Shown here piece by piece: positions 10,867-22,317 of a stretch of DNA of 64,000 bases (position 1 is the first letter of the stretch; the number at the start of each line of letters is the position of its first letter). Where the stretch lies: the NCBI RefSeq assembly GCF_030272615.1, contig NC_081411.1:38198140-38262139 (forward strand), given 5' to 3'. Source of the stretch: Cryptomeria japonica. Lineage: Eukaryota; Streptophyta; Pinopsida; Cupressales; Cupressaceae. Below the pieces are notes generated by a model, which did no database searches, was not told the DNA's origin, and saw nothing but the letters and a program-made list of their open reading frames with translations. The translations under genes were made by a program, and so were the position numbers.

Positions 10867-13530
10867 AAGTATTTTGGTCATACTCGAGTCTAGATTTATA
10901 TTTAACATGTTGAGAGTAAGGTTTGATTGGTTTTGTGATGCCCTCTTGACACTTGCCAATAGGGCCTTTTCCTTGGTATCCAATTCTCTGGATAATTTTG
11001 AATCCATTGTCATACTACTCTGTGGGGATAGTGATATCTAAAGTTGTTGCTTTGATATCTTCTTCATCTTTGTATAGCCAATGAAGGATGTCTTTTTCTT
11101 CAGTTTCTTCAGATAATGTTCCAGTTCTGACAAATTTTTCATTAAATATTTCAATAGGTTTTTATTGGATTTGTGTTTTTGCATTTTTTGGTTTTCCATA
11201 TGACTTTCGAGAAAGTTGTAAAGTTTGCAAAAAATACTTTTGCATTCCTGCATCATTTAATTTTTTTCTTAAAACTTTACAAAGTGGTTGTATATAATGT
11301 CCCTTGAGATGCTTTGGCAAGAGATAATGCTTCTCTGTTATGAAGAACCCTTGCATCTTGAGATAGTTTCAAATTGTTGCAATACTGACTAGAATCTACT
11401 GATATGGTATTTCTTGTCCATTATGAGAAAATTTGACACATTGATGATATGTCAAGCGAACTCCTTGCATATCATGAATCCATGGTCTACCCAGAAGAAT
11501 GTTGTAAGAGAAATTTTAGTCCAAGACTTGAGAAACTGTATCTATCTCAACTAGTCCTATTTTGAGTTGTAAAACCATTGTTCCCCTAAAAGAGAGTTCT
11601 TCTTCGTCATAGGCCTTGATTTATATTTTCTTTTTAGGATCTACTGCATTTTCTAAATATCCCATAGATTTTAACAAACTTAATGCACAAATATTTAAGC
11701 CAACTCCTCCATCTATAATAACAGATTAGATGTGGGTTGCATGAATAGTGACTTGAATGTGTAAGGCATAATTATGGGGATGTTGCAATGATACATCATC
11801 ATGTTTTGTGAATGATAAGCAATGAGGGGCTATGAGATGGCCCACCATGTTTTGAAATTGATCAACATCCAAGTCCTTAGAGACTATTGTTTCCACGAAA
11901 GCCTTTTCCAATATCTCCTTACGCATAGGTGAGATTTTTAAGAGCTCTAGGATTTATTTTTGTGTGTGTGTTTTGTTCAATTTATCTACTAAGTTATACT
12001 ATGTCGAGGTAGAGGTTGTCTTATTTGTTACACCCAAGAACATTACCTTAGCCTTACTCCCTATAATGGAACGCACTATTTCTACAGGTATTTTATCTTT
12101 AACAATGATGGAATTCACCACATTGTCATATGTGTAGGTATAGCTTACCTTTTCTTTGCCCTTTTCATCTAGTGAATTGGATGGTCCACCCTTTTCATAG
12201 TTAGGGAACGGATTTTTGAAGGTTAAATGTGATTCATTCATTTTGTGGCCATCCTCTCTGATAACCTTATTATCAATTAAATCTTGGATATGATGTTTTA
12301 ACCTTTGACAATCGTTAGTTTGATGTCCCTTTGTTTCTATGAAAATCACAAAAACGGTTGTCATTCTACCAACTAGGCTTAATCTTGGGCTCAAAATCTC
12401 TTTCTTCTGGTAATTTGATTAATTTGTTTGCAAGAAGCATTTTTAGAGCCGATTCTAATGGTTCCCCAATGTTGGTAAATTTTATGCGAGCATTGGAAAA
12501 GAAAGGTTTTGGTTTAATATTTTCTTGGTTATTCACTGGTGCTCAACTTCAGATATTGAAAATAGGTTTTTTTATTTTACCACCATTGTTATCAGGTACT
12601 CCCTCATTAGTAACATTTATGTTCTTTGTCAAAAATTTTGGATTATCATTGTGGTTGTAATTGTTGTTGTTGTTGTATAGTTTCAACTCTCCTTTCTTGA
12701 CCATAGCATCCTCTATTCTTAAACCATTTTCAATCATATTTGCAAAACTAGGAGGATATTGTAACTTGAGTGCATAACTCATCTCACTAGTATGATTGTC
12801 AATGAAGATATCTATTTTCTCTTGATCTGGCACTAGTCTAGGGTACCTATAAAATAGTCATCTCCATAGTTGTAAAAAGATCATGAAAGATTCCCCATTC
12901 TTTTGTTTGATGTTACACAAATCCAACATTGCTATCATGTGTTGTATGTAATATGAGTATTGTGAGATGAATTTGTTCACAAGCTCCTCAAATGATCTAA
13001 TACTAGGTGGTAATTTAGAGAACCAGTCCATTGATTGTCCACTCAAACTTTTGGGAAATAAATGCATGAGATAGGTTTCACTGTGCACAAATTCCATACT
13101 CATGGAACATAATTCCCTATTGTGATCTTAAGGATCCATTTTCCCATCATATTTATCATATTTTTGGATTTCACAATGTTGTGGGAATGGTATCATTTTC
13201 AAACTCTTGTCAAAAGGATATGGACAAATATCCTCCAAGGAATATCTTTTAGAACTTGTTCAATTCTGCATATCTTGTAACTATTGTTGCAAAGTTTCCA
13301 TTTATTGAGTGAGAGTTAATAGAGGATTATCAACTCTGGTTCTCCTTGTATCCTGATGAGTTATTTTGTCACCATGATCCCTTCTTGTTTCATCTTGGTT
13401 CTTTGTGGTATCATACTAGTCCCCTCTAGCATCACTATTAACTTGATTTATGTTTTTGTCATCTTCGTCATTGTTATGTTGAGTACAACTTGATTCGGTG
13501 TCTTCTCTTAGGAATTCAAGATCAAAATTT
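10867..13530 (-). mobile_element. Ty3/gypsy remains: gag and protease region
   Basis: Minus-strand fossil gypsy sequence. The gag body is near 12858-13103 (YLMHLFPKSLSGQSMDWFSKLP block). A degenerate knuckle region follows (about 12300-12390, KGHQTNDCQRLKHHIQDLI). Then comes an aspartic-protease-like region (about 11440-11730), and sequence lying between protease and reverse transcriptase reaches 10867. No reverse transcriptase, integrase or LTR of its own is visible. It is cut on the left by the copia LTR and on the right by the next gypsy LTR. It is the same broad family as the element at 16353-27716, whose gag and protease it resembles, and it is broken in many places. Confidence 0.75.
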
Positions 13531-13539
13531 TAGTTAAAT

Positions 13540-14844
13540 AATTTTAGTGATGGGTGAATAATGTGTCCTATAATTTTAGTTAAATTTGTGCCTATTTTAC
13601 TACCCACTTTTACCAATTTTCCTCTAATTTACTATAGTTATTATGAAATAATTGATAATAAACATGACTGGAAGAAATGCAAATTCTTTAGTACTTAACC
13701 TAATAGTAAGTACTAATTTGGGTTCTTATGTGAGTAGGGGTCTCTCGGTGGAAAAAGTGCATAATGGGAAGCTTGGATGTATTTGTAGATTCATAGGGGA
13801 ACTGGTTTTTGGCATCATGTTTTGTTTTGTTTTTGTTTTTTAAATCAGCTGTAAAGACTTTATATTAGTGGTTTGAGTTAACTTTGTTATTTTGTTATAG
13901 GGAAAAAACTATTGTTATTTTTGCCCCTCACAATTGTCAACTGCAAGGGACTAAACTTGGATAATTGTTACTATTCCCTTTGTTAATCTAGTCCATATAT
14001 ATAGACTAAGTTATGTACTAAACATCTACTACTTTATGTTCCGAATACAAATCTGTTGGAAACAATACAAGTTTTGCACCATATTTGAGTTCTTTGACTG
14101 ATTGATTGGTTGTTGGAGAAAGGGCCCTCTCCCTATGGTCATCGATTGATTTTTCATTTTACTTTCGTGTGGATTGTGTATCAAATGCAATCAATAGATC
14201 TGTAAGTGTGGTATGATTATATTATTATAGTTTATTTACATTATTCCATGATTTATTAATTTTTGATTCTTATTCATAAGTTGGTTTAGTAATTGGAACT
14301 ATTCAAGAATAATTCAAGAATTGCTATGTGTGGAAATGATCAAGATCTGAATAAAGTTTTAGCATTCTATTGATTGATTGTCAAAAGAAAGTCTTTGTCC
14401 TCTCACCAACACAACACTGCTATTGTCTTGTTGCCAGAACTGTATTAAGTATTTTGTATGAAATAAGTTATAAAGATTTCTTTATTCTATTGAATATAAC
14501 CTTGACAACACAACTAAAAGTTTAATTTCAGCTTTTCTTAATAAGGTTATTAAAATTATAATTGGTTGTGGGTGTGATATAATTTAATTCTTAGAGTTTT
14601 AATTTCATTAGACTGTGTGGTTGACTTAAAGACTGTACTTTGGAGAGTCTAAATTTCAATATAAAATATAGCTTCATTCAACCCCCACTTAGTTCACGAT
14701 TTTTGTCCCTTAGGTAAACAACCACAATATCCTTCACAAGTCTATGGATTCTGGATTGACATGGTTAGGAAGAAACTGAAGAAATCAACATTTAAGTAAA
14801 ATATTAGAAATTTCTCATATTTAAGCCCTGAGTTTTGCCCAACA
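13540..14844 (+). repeat. 5' LTR of a split gypsy element (left border approximate)
   Basis: The right end is firm: ...GCCCAACA at 14844, four bases before a gypsy primer site. The left end is placed near 13540-13548 only because recognisable gypsy gag of the neighbour stops there and a TGATGGGTG start follows. A length of about 1.3 kb would fit Athila-like LTRs. No gene is seen inside. Confidence 0.45.
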
Positions 14845-14848
14845 TTTT

Positions 14849-14867
14849 TGGCATCATTGTCGGGGAA
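14849..14867 (+). other. gypsy primer binding site
   Basis: TGGCATCATTGTCGGGGAA closely resembles the TGGCGCCGTTGCCGGGGAA-type primer site used by plant Athila/Tat gypsy elements. It directly follows the LTR. Confidence 0.8.
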
Positions 14868-14952
14868 GGTATTAGAGGCATGAAACCATAGTGAACTAAG
14901 TTAGGACCAGTGTGCCAAGGTGAAAGTCTGTGCAATTGTTGATATTTCCTAG

Positions 14953-15335
14953 GTGATTAACTATTTTTTGTATTTCTATAGATCACATAGGTGCATGAAT
15001 CGTAATAGGGAGAGTAAAGGTAGATTTGTAAGAAAAGACACAACAAGTAGTTATCAACAAGAAAAATCAAAGTCAGGGAAAAAACCATTGATTGAACAAG
15101 TTGTCATCGAAAGTGATCTAGAAAAGTGTGTTATAGAACCCTCTATTGTCTCAGCCCCCAACATATCACAAAAAAAATCTTGAGTTCCCTCAAGATCCAT
15201 TATTTACACCAGAATCTGCCCAACAACTTGCCAATTCTTTCGAAATACGTAGTGGGAAACCTAAAGAAAAACTATATACAATTGTTTACACTCCTTGGGA
15301 ATTTGAAGACAATATGGGTGACAACAATAAAAATG

Positions 15336-15386
<51 letters not shown>

Positions 15387-16352
15387 GGATACTTGTAAAT
15401 AATAATCCTACAACTTTTCAGTTCCCCATTGTTGATCCTAGTATAGAAGATGGTCCAATGAAAAATATTCCTCACTTTGCTTTGCCAATTTTAGGAGATT
15501 GACTATGGAGGATCCTAATGTGTTTTTATTTGGATTTGAAGTTTTGTATAACAAGTATGACTATCACAATGATGCACACAAACTCAAGTTGTTCCCATCC
15601 GCCTTGAAAGATGCAACACTCAGATCATTTATGAGTCTTGGTCCACAACCAGTCTGTACTTGGGACAACATAAAGGAAATTTTTCTTACAAAATATCAAT
15701 AGTATTTCAAGACCAAAGAGGTACGAGATGAGATATTTTGGATGACACAACATGAGGAAGAAACACTAGAAGACTATTTGGAGAGATCCTTGTTCATTCT
15801 TCAAAGAGCTCGACAAAATGGTTTGAATAATGATACTATTAAAATGTTATTTTTAAGGGGAATTCGGGACAATTGCAATCTCATGGGCGGGGGTGATATT
15901 TGTAAAGCATGTTTTGATGATATTTGTGAAGCATGTAGGAATTATTCAAGGTCTGATCAATTGGTTCGTTGATATATAGGAAGAAACAATTTGGTGGGAG
16001 GAGGTACATCATGAGTCACTAAATGGGAACTTTGTACATTACTGGAAGACCTTAAAACTGATTTACTAAGTCATATGGGTAAATAGATAGATACACTTTA
16101 TACTCGAAAGAAACAAGAAGACACTGAAAAAGAATTAAGAGTCTTTTGTCAAACTTGTAGGAAGAAGAATGTTAGTGAGGAATGCCCCTATAATTGAACC
16201 AAAATATCATCCTTAGAAGATTCTAGTAGGCATTCCATCTTACAACCCCTTCCCATAGATATGGTAGAAGTTGAATATCCTGAAGAACCTATTTACTTTA
16301 TGGCCCCTAGATGTCCTTGTCCACCTAGACCCATACAACTTAGAATGATTAA
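14953..16352 (+). mobile_element. Ty3/gypsy gag region (first part of split element)
   Basis: Plus-strand fossil gag: an N-terminal acidic/Ser region, a poly-Asn run encoded by an AAC microsatellite (15336-15384), then the retrotransposon gag domain (LKLFPSALKDATLRSFMSLG, about 15570-15650, and EEETLEDYLERS, about 15760). A Cys-containing segment near 16150 may be knuckle remains. Its continuation lies beyond the inserted 11.4-kb element at 27717. It is broken at several points. Confidence 0.8.
15336..15384 (+). repeat. (AAC)n microsatellite in gag
   Basis: About sixteen ACA/AAC units give a run of asparagines in the gag frame. A simple repeat probably expanded by slippage. Confidence 0.95.
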
Positions 16353-17164
16353 TGTTTATGGTGAAAATGGATAACAACAATGTTGAAAGACTATATGAAT
16401 TCAACCACAAAACCCTAGCCTAACAATCAAGAAAGATCCACCATAACATATGAAGATTACCTAAGACAATGCAAATCAAATGAAATCACAAAGATTATAC
16501 CATCACATGTCCAATAGGGTTTTGGATCTCCATTCTTCCTATCTCCATTGATCTTGCTTGATATATTTGCTCTCAGATTTTATGTGTGCACAAGAGCTCA
16601 ACAAAGAACGGAAATGTGGTTGCAAGTAGGATCACATATGAAAGTGCAAAGTGTAGTCGGGGCTAAATGCATAGTGAGGGTAATCAATTGATTAGGATGC
16701 ATAGATTGATTAGGGTTGATAATGAAGGAAGTATCCTCTTATATAGAAGATGGTATATGAAATGGAGGGATAAGATTGAGAGGTGTAAAAAGAGGTCGGC
16801 TATGATTAGAGGGTAGGTAAAGAAAATAATAAAATAATGAAAGGAGTAGGTAGTGTAGGAATTAAGAGATGAATGACATGTGTCATGGGTAGAAAAGGTT
16901 ATTGAATTAATTAAATAAATAAAGATTTATTTAATTAATAGAATAAGTGGGATCAATTAAATATATAAGATATTTATTTAATTTAGGAAAAGGACAATTA
17001 AAATTAATAAATGTATTTATTTAAATGAGAAATAAGGCTAGAAGAGGATAAATGAAATAATTAAATAAATAAAGATTTATTTAATTAATAGATGAATTAG
17101 GCTAAACTAATTAAATAAATAAAAATATTTATTTAATTAGACTGGACAATTTTAGGTGTCTACA
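16353..17164 (-). repeat. 3' LTR of the 11.4-kb gypsy element
   Basis: 812 bp, starts TGTTTATGG and ends GTGTCTACA. It contains short AATTAATTAAATAAATAAA-type palindromic AT blocks and, on the minus strand, a TATATAAG box near 16733-16741 that would be the element promoter. It matches 26905-27716 base for base in length. Confidence 0.95.
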
Positions 17165-17180
17165 TTTTGCCCCTCTTTGA
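17165..17180 (-). other. polypurine tract of the 11.4-kb gypsy element
   Basis: On the minus strand AAAGAGGGGCAAAA precedes the 3' LTR start TGTAGACACC. The same tract and LTR start occur at 42694-42720 and, altered, at 32759-32775. Confidence 0.8.
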
Positions 17181-17416
17181 GACAATGCAGCTTGTTGTAT
17201 TGTTTCAAAGAAGATAATATGAACTGATACAAAGTTGCTCCAAGATGGGAATGATATGCCCCCTTGAGAGATTGGACGAATATGTCTAGAAAGATCATAG
17301 ACAATCTCTCGATAAGAAAGACGAGATAGAATGGACTGACCGGATAAAATGATAGAGTCATGACATAATGAAGACTGACTCGAGAAATGAGGGCTAGGGA
17401 TAGGGCTAGGGTAGTC

Positions 17417-17425
17417 TATAAAATA
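17417..17425 (+). promoter_or_regulatory. TATA box of the antisense PMD gene
   Basis: TATAAAATA lies 98 bp before the ATG at 17515, on the strand opposite to the retroelement. A start site about 30 bp further on would leave a 5' leader of roughly 65 bases. A diverged gypsy end has a TATAAATA in the same place (42418-42425). Confidence 0.6.
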
Positions 17426-17514
17426 GACCATGAGGAGAGTACGTCCTCATTGTCATCCACACATCCAAGAGATCAGAGTGCTGAGAGAAAATAGAGCAAC
17501 AACAGTCAGCAACG

Positions 17515-18731
17515 ATGGCTTTGATTCATAGATTCTATCGCGTTCGCCGATTTCAGAGGCCAGTGGATGTAGGAGAGCTGGTAAGTATCGCAAAACATCC
17601 TTGTACTTTCCCGCATTAATTGTTTTCATAAATGCATGTTAGGTAGTGCAATAAATGTGCTTTTGGTATGTCTAGAAAAATGTCAAAAATGCCTAGGCGC
17701 GTCTGTGCTAGTGCCAAGCATGTCTGCGTCATGAATGTGCATTTATGTCTTTAATGTCAAATCGGCAGTTATGTGATGAACATACATTGTCGATTGGATA
17801 AGCTGTTGAGAGGATACACTCAAGCAAGTCCTCTATGAAAGACTAAAATTGCAAATAGGGCTAGGATTGAGAATTCTATGATAGAACATACATTGCCAAT
17901 TATGAAACTACTCAAGAGGATACACTCAAGTAGAGGCCCTAGGATAAGATAGATCAAGGCACTTTGTGATGAACAGGGAGTACTAAATAAAAGAGTAGCA
18001 CTTTGTGATGAACAGGGAGTACTGAAAAAAAGAGTAGCACTTTGTGATGAATAGTGAGTGCAAATGTGAGCAGCACTTTGTGATGAACAGTGAGTGCAAA
18101 AGTGAGCAGCACTTTATGATGAACAAGGAGTGCCACTAGGATAAACAACAACACTTTGTGATGAACAATGAGTGTCACTAGGATAGAGTATCATAAGCAC
18201 TAGCATTATAAGTAGCATTTTGTGATGAATAGTGAATGCCACTTTGACTAACAAAGCTGATTTGGTTGACTGTAGGAGTATCTACCTATGCTGGAGTCAC
18301 GGGAGAGATTCCCATCGACTCAGAGTTTACGACTAGAGCTTACATTCGAGGATAGGGCAGCGATTGAGGTTATGGGTTTGCAATTCATTCTATATGTGCT
18401 TGAGTTTCGGGTGAACATGGGATTACTAACTGCACTGGCTAAGAGATGGCACTCAGAGACTTGTAGTTTTCATTTGTCAATGGGTGAGATGACAGTAACC
18501 TTGGAGGATGTATACAGGATATTGAGGATATCGATTGATGGGGAGTTAAGTCCTTACAATCGAGACAGAGACAGATGCACTAAGATGAATGTTCCAAGAT
18601 TTGGAATTGGAGATGAGGGCTGGACACGTGGCATGGGACACAATGACATAGACAAGATTGGTGCTAGCGGCGGTGTTGGTAGGAGTGATCAGTGGGTTCC
18701 ATTGTATCAGTTTTGTACCATTTTTGTATGA
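17515..18731 (+). CDS. antisense plant-mobile-domain (PMD) gene inside the gypsy element, two exons
   Basis: Seen: exon 1 at 17515-17580 (66 nt, 22 codons, starts MALIHRFYR) ends at a strong GTAAGT donor. The acceptor TGTAG precedes 18276, where an open frame runs to 18731 in matching phase. Exon 2 contains LLTALAKRWHSETCSFHL and the block GEMTVTLEDVYRILRISIDG, the hallmark of the plant mobile domain (PF10536) of MAIN/MAIL1 nuclear proteins. Known: MAIN/MAIL1 act in silencing and genome stability, and PMD ORFs are carried, often antisense, by some plant gypsy elements near the 3' LTR. Here the reading frame is shorter than a full PMD, so it is probably not whole. Inferred: it is transcribed from the TATA box at 17417 against the element's own transcript. 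The PMD call is strong; the intron model is from signals only. Confidence 0.7.
17581..18275 (+). other. intron of the antisense PMD gene
   Basis: GTAAGT...TGTAG borders a 695-bp, T-rich, stop-filled stretch between two phase-matched frames. Inside lie a two-copy repeat of about 115 bp (from about 17774 and 17888) and seven copies of a 36-63-bp repeat (17959-18240). Confidence 0.6.
17959..18240. repeat. short tandem repeat in the antisense gene's intron
   Basis: Seven units start with GCACTTTGTGATGAACAG or close variants, at 17959, 17998, 18037, 18073, 18109, 18151 and 18214. The spacing is 36-42 bp, then 63. Tandem repeats near the 3' LTR are common in Tat-type elements. Confidence 0.9.
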
Positions 18732-20404
18732 TGATGTAGACACCTTCAGGTGATTGTATCCATATGATTTTGACATCATTGTATCATGATACTTATGATT
18801 ATATATATGAGATGATCATCCATCCTTGTGGCAACTATATGCATGTGTACCTATGTGATGAGATGTTTCATGATGTATGTTTCTATGTTATGCTTATGTT
18901 ATGGATGCAAATATGTACATAATGAAATGCAATATTTTTTATTCTTTTATGATTTTATATGTTATGCAAATGTAAATGTGAATGTATGAAATGCAGATGA
19001 ATATGATAATGCAAATAATTATTTACATGATGAAAATGTAAAATGTGCTAACATGTGTTGTGTGCAGGATGTGATGCAATTGTAATTGTGATATCTATAT
19101 GTATGTATGAAACGAGATATCTGGTAATGCAGGTGCAAACTAAATGAGATGCAAATGTTTTTGGTTTGTCATTATAATCAGTCATGTGATAGCAGGCTAC
19201 ACAGACTCTGGAAGGACTATGGAAGTCAATCAAGAAAGAGGGATGGAAGATGAAAGATATGAAAGTGAAAGAGCTTCTTGTGCATTATCATCATTGAGCT
19301 TTATTATGGCAAGTAGGCTATGACAATCAAGGCATATGTTCGACCTAGAAAGTCATTGTACCCATTTGCATGGAGATAAGACACTTGCAAACAAGGAATT
19401 CCCCAGTTCACACTAAACTCACAGTGTCCTCATATCCTTGGACAAGTCATAGCATTACTAAGAGACAATCTGTAGATGGCAAAGAAAAATAGGTGACGAT
19501 ACCCCATCCTCGCCTTTCTAGTCAAACACATCCTAGAGATAGAATCTCTAGTCAGAGACATCCTGGAAAAGATAAAAGACATGTCACCAAAAGATAAAAT
19601 CAAAATAAAACCAAGACTCGACACCAACATCCACTATAGTCCTCAAGTTTAGTGTCTCTTGTCACTTGTATAAGTCTATTTGACTGTGGTCACAATGTTT
19701 ACTTTCACAAAAGGATTGATAGCACTGAACCATAATGTTGTCTGAGTCTATTGAAAGATTTGATTTGTTGAAGCCCATTGTTGTTGTTGTGTCTCATCTG
19801 AAACTGACTGAATCCATGAAACTGATACTTTATTGCGAAGAAGATGAAACTTTATTGCGGATCTATGATGCAAATGTTACTTTATTGCAGATTGTGCATG
19901 GATAGACTGAAGAAAAGTAGAAGAAATTGTACTCCTCAAAACATGTGATGCTCTCAGTTCCACACCCATCACTAGACGTAGGATTTGCCTTACCACAGAT
20001 AGGAGCTGATTTATTATGGATGGAAAGGGTGAAAAGGAATGTTTATTATGAGTGATGAACCAATCTTAGGTATATCAATAACAAGCCATGATGGGAATGG
20101 GTAAGTTTATTATGGATGGATAGGTCGTGAGTGTGTGCAAAAAGTGAAAGGATGAAAGTGAATCCCGAAGGAGGGAGGAGCAATGTCTCTACGCATGGCA
20201 TTGGTGACCCAGTTTTCACCATGGTACTTGCCCAGGGCGCCACCGAAGTGGTTTTCACTGTTGGACGAAAATGTTTTTCTATTTTTCCAATTTTTTTGTG
20301 TCACAAGGCGCCTGTTTGCCAGGTTTTCACCAAGTAATGATTTTTTAATTTTTATGATTTTTTTGTATTATTATTTTTTTGATTTTTTTGTATTTTTGAA
20401 TTAG
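18732..20404. other. non-coding stretch of the gypsy element between PMD gene and integrase tail
   Basis: About 1.7 kb without a convincing gene. 18780-19170 is dense in ATG/ATGCAAAT-like words, a low-complexity pattern. 19480-19640 and 20040-20340 have only short frames that I judge to be chance. It belongs to the retroelement. Confidence 0.5.
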
Positions 20405-20640
20405 GATACTCTGAAGAGCTATGTGTAAAACCTGTGAAGGTGCATGTTGTTGATAGGATCCTCCAAAGGTTCTCCATCTTAATTTGAGAGCTTATATGCA
20501 CCGGATCCATAGGCTACTATAATGATGTAAGGACCAAACCAATTTGGTTCGAACTTGTTCTTCTTCTCTCTGTCTTGCTGATTTTTAGGATTCTCATTGA
20601 GAACTAAGTCACCCACCTCAAATGTACAAGGCTTAACCTT
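20405..20640 (-). mobile_element. gypsy integrase C-terminal tail
   Basis: On the minus strand the words FEVGDLVLNENPKN, KFEPNWFGPYI and GSGAYKL are seen. They match the C-terminal region of plant gypsy integrases. It lies next to the protease-side sequence with no recognisable reverse transcriptase, RNase H or integrase core between, so the element lacks its main enzymes. Confidence 0.75.
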
Positions 20641-21006
20641 ATGATTGTAGCTACATTGTTCCTTGACTGAATGATGTGTAGCTCAGGTGAGTGTCTTCCT
20701 TGATAAAGGAATTGAGATAGAATTACTAGCATGTGGACTATGTAGGCCCATATGCATGTCACCTAAAGAAGTTTGGGCATCCCTGATAACAAAGTCCCTT
20801 GAGGAAGCTCCATTAAAGGTCCATGATGTATCACCATAAGTGAATAGATGTATGGAACAAGTGGATGAGTTATGAAGGCTCATGATTGTGAAAAGAAGTG
20901 AAAGTAAAATGACATGATGAAGACATAGGATCAACAAGTATGCTTTTTGGCTTGAAATTATAGAACTTTTTCCCCCAGTTATTTTGATATTATGGGAGAT
21001 AAACTC

Positions 21007-21975
21007 TTATTCTTTTTGCTTCATAGGATTTTTATCCTTGACTTTGATTTTTGTGGAGTCCAGTAGCTTTTGATTTTGATTTGAATTAAAGGACTTCTCT
21101 TTATTTTTGACTTTTAGATTTTTCTTTTCAAAGCTTGATTTTTTATCCCCAATGAGTGAGGGATTTTGTAATTCTTGTTGATCCAATTCTGGAAGTGGAG
21201 TGGAAATGGAATGAGTGGATGATATGGTAAAGCTATGTGAGTTCTCAAGAGGGTTGGTAATACACTCAATAGATTCTTCATTGGAACCACTCTTAGTACT
21301 ATTGATATCAAAAGATTCTTGCACCACTAGAGGAGATTTGCATTCAGACTTAGTAGCCACAACACTAGGTGGTTCACACCCAATTCCTTGATATTGCCAA
21401 TTGTTTATAGATTGTTCCTATTGACTAAATGTCTTAGGAGATAGTGGGAGTTGATCAACATGGAATATATACTCACCACATCCCATGTCTTTAAACTTGA
21501 ACTTTTCTTTGATCTCTACTTGTTTTGATGTAGAAGCTTTCAATGATTCTGGATCCACATATGCTAAATATGAAACAACTTCTTGATTGATTGGGATTGT
21601 TATTTCTGATCTAGGTCACAGATCATTGCAATATATGAATGGATTTGGGTAAGCTTTGACGGTCACTTCAACTCCATTGTGTGGGAACTTGATACATCGA
21701 TGATATGTAGATGGTACTGCGTTCATCTCATGAATCCAAGGACATCCTAATAATATATTGTATGTGAGATCCAAGTCTAGGACTTGACAAACCACATCCT
21801 TTGTAACTGGCCCAACTCTGAGAGGTAACGTGATTATTCCCTTGGATGAGTGCTCTTCATCATCATATGCCTTAATGGTAATTTTGTTTGTAGAATTCAT
21901 ATCCTTTTCAGAATATCCCAATTGTTTAATAGTGCTCAATGTACAAATGTTTAGACCTGCTCCTCCATCTATCAG
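21007..21975 (-). mobile_element. gypsy protease region
   Basis: Retropepsin-like fold of the 11.4-kb element: a DGGAGLNICTL-type active-site block (around 21960), GYSEKDMN, then the ILLGCPWIHEMNAVPSTYH block (about 21700-21770), as in gypsy proteases. The Ser/Lys-rich stretch 21007-21360 is the linker towards reverse transcriptase. The same region of a related copy is at 11440-11730. Confidence 0.75.
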
Positions 21976-22317
21976 AACTCATTTTATTTGATTTTTGTTT
22001 ATGAAGGCTTCAATGTGCAAAGGTGCGTTATGTGGCTAACTTACGGAGGCATCATCAGTTTTTGTGAATGTAAGGGAGTGTGGAATGGAAAGGTATCCCA
22101 CCATGGCTTGAAACTGGTCCACATTCAGATCAGTAGGAATAGCTGTGTCTCTCAAGATTTTATCAAGAATGGCTTTATGTGCGGGGGATATGCTTAAGAG
22201 CTCAAGGATGGAGATGAGTGTGGGTGTATTCCCTAACTATTCTAAAAGGTCATACTTAGGCTCGGTTGATCAGGAAGTGGTGTTTTTAGCTGAAGCACCT
22301 TGCAACATGAATTTACC

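Noticed and set aside
17129-17431. Minus-strand frames across the LTR border of the gypsy element
   Set aside because: They overlap the polypurine tract, the LTR end and the antisense TATA region and have no protein similarity.
17954-18178. Minus-strand frame with a repeated VHHKVLL peptide
   Set aside because: It is the antisense reading of the 36-42-bp tandem repeat in the intron; the regularity comes from the DNA repeat, not from a protein.
19048-20404. Assorted short frames on both strands
   Set aside because: Inside the non-coding 3' part of a gypsy element, low complexity, no conserved motif.
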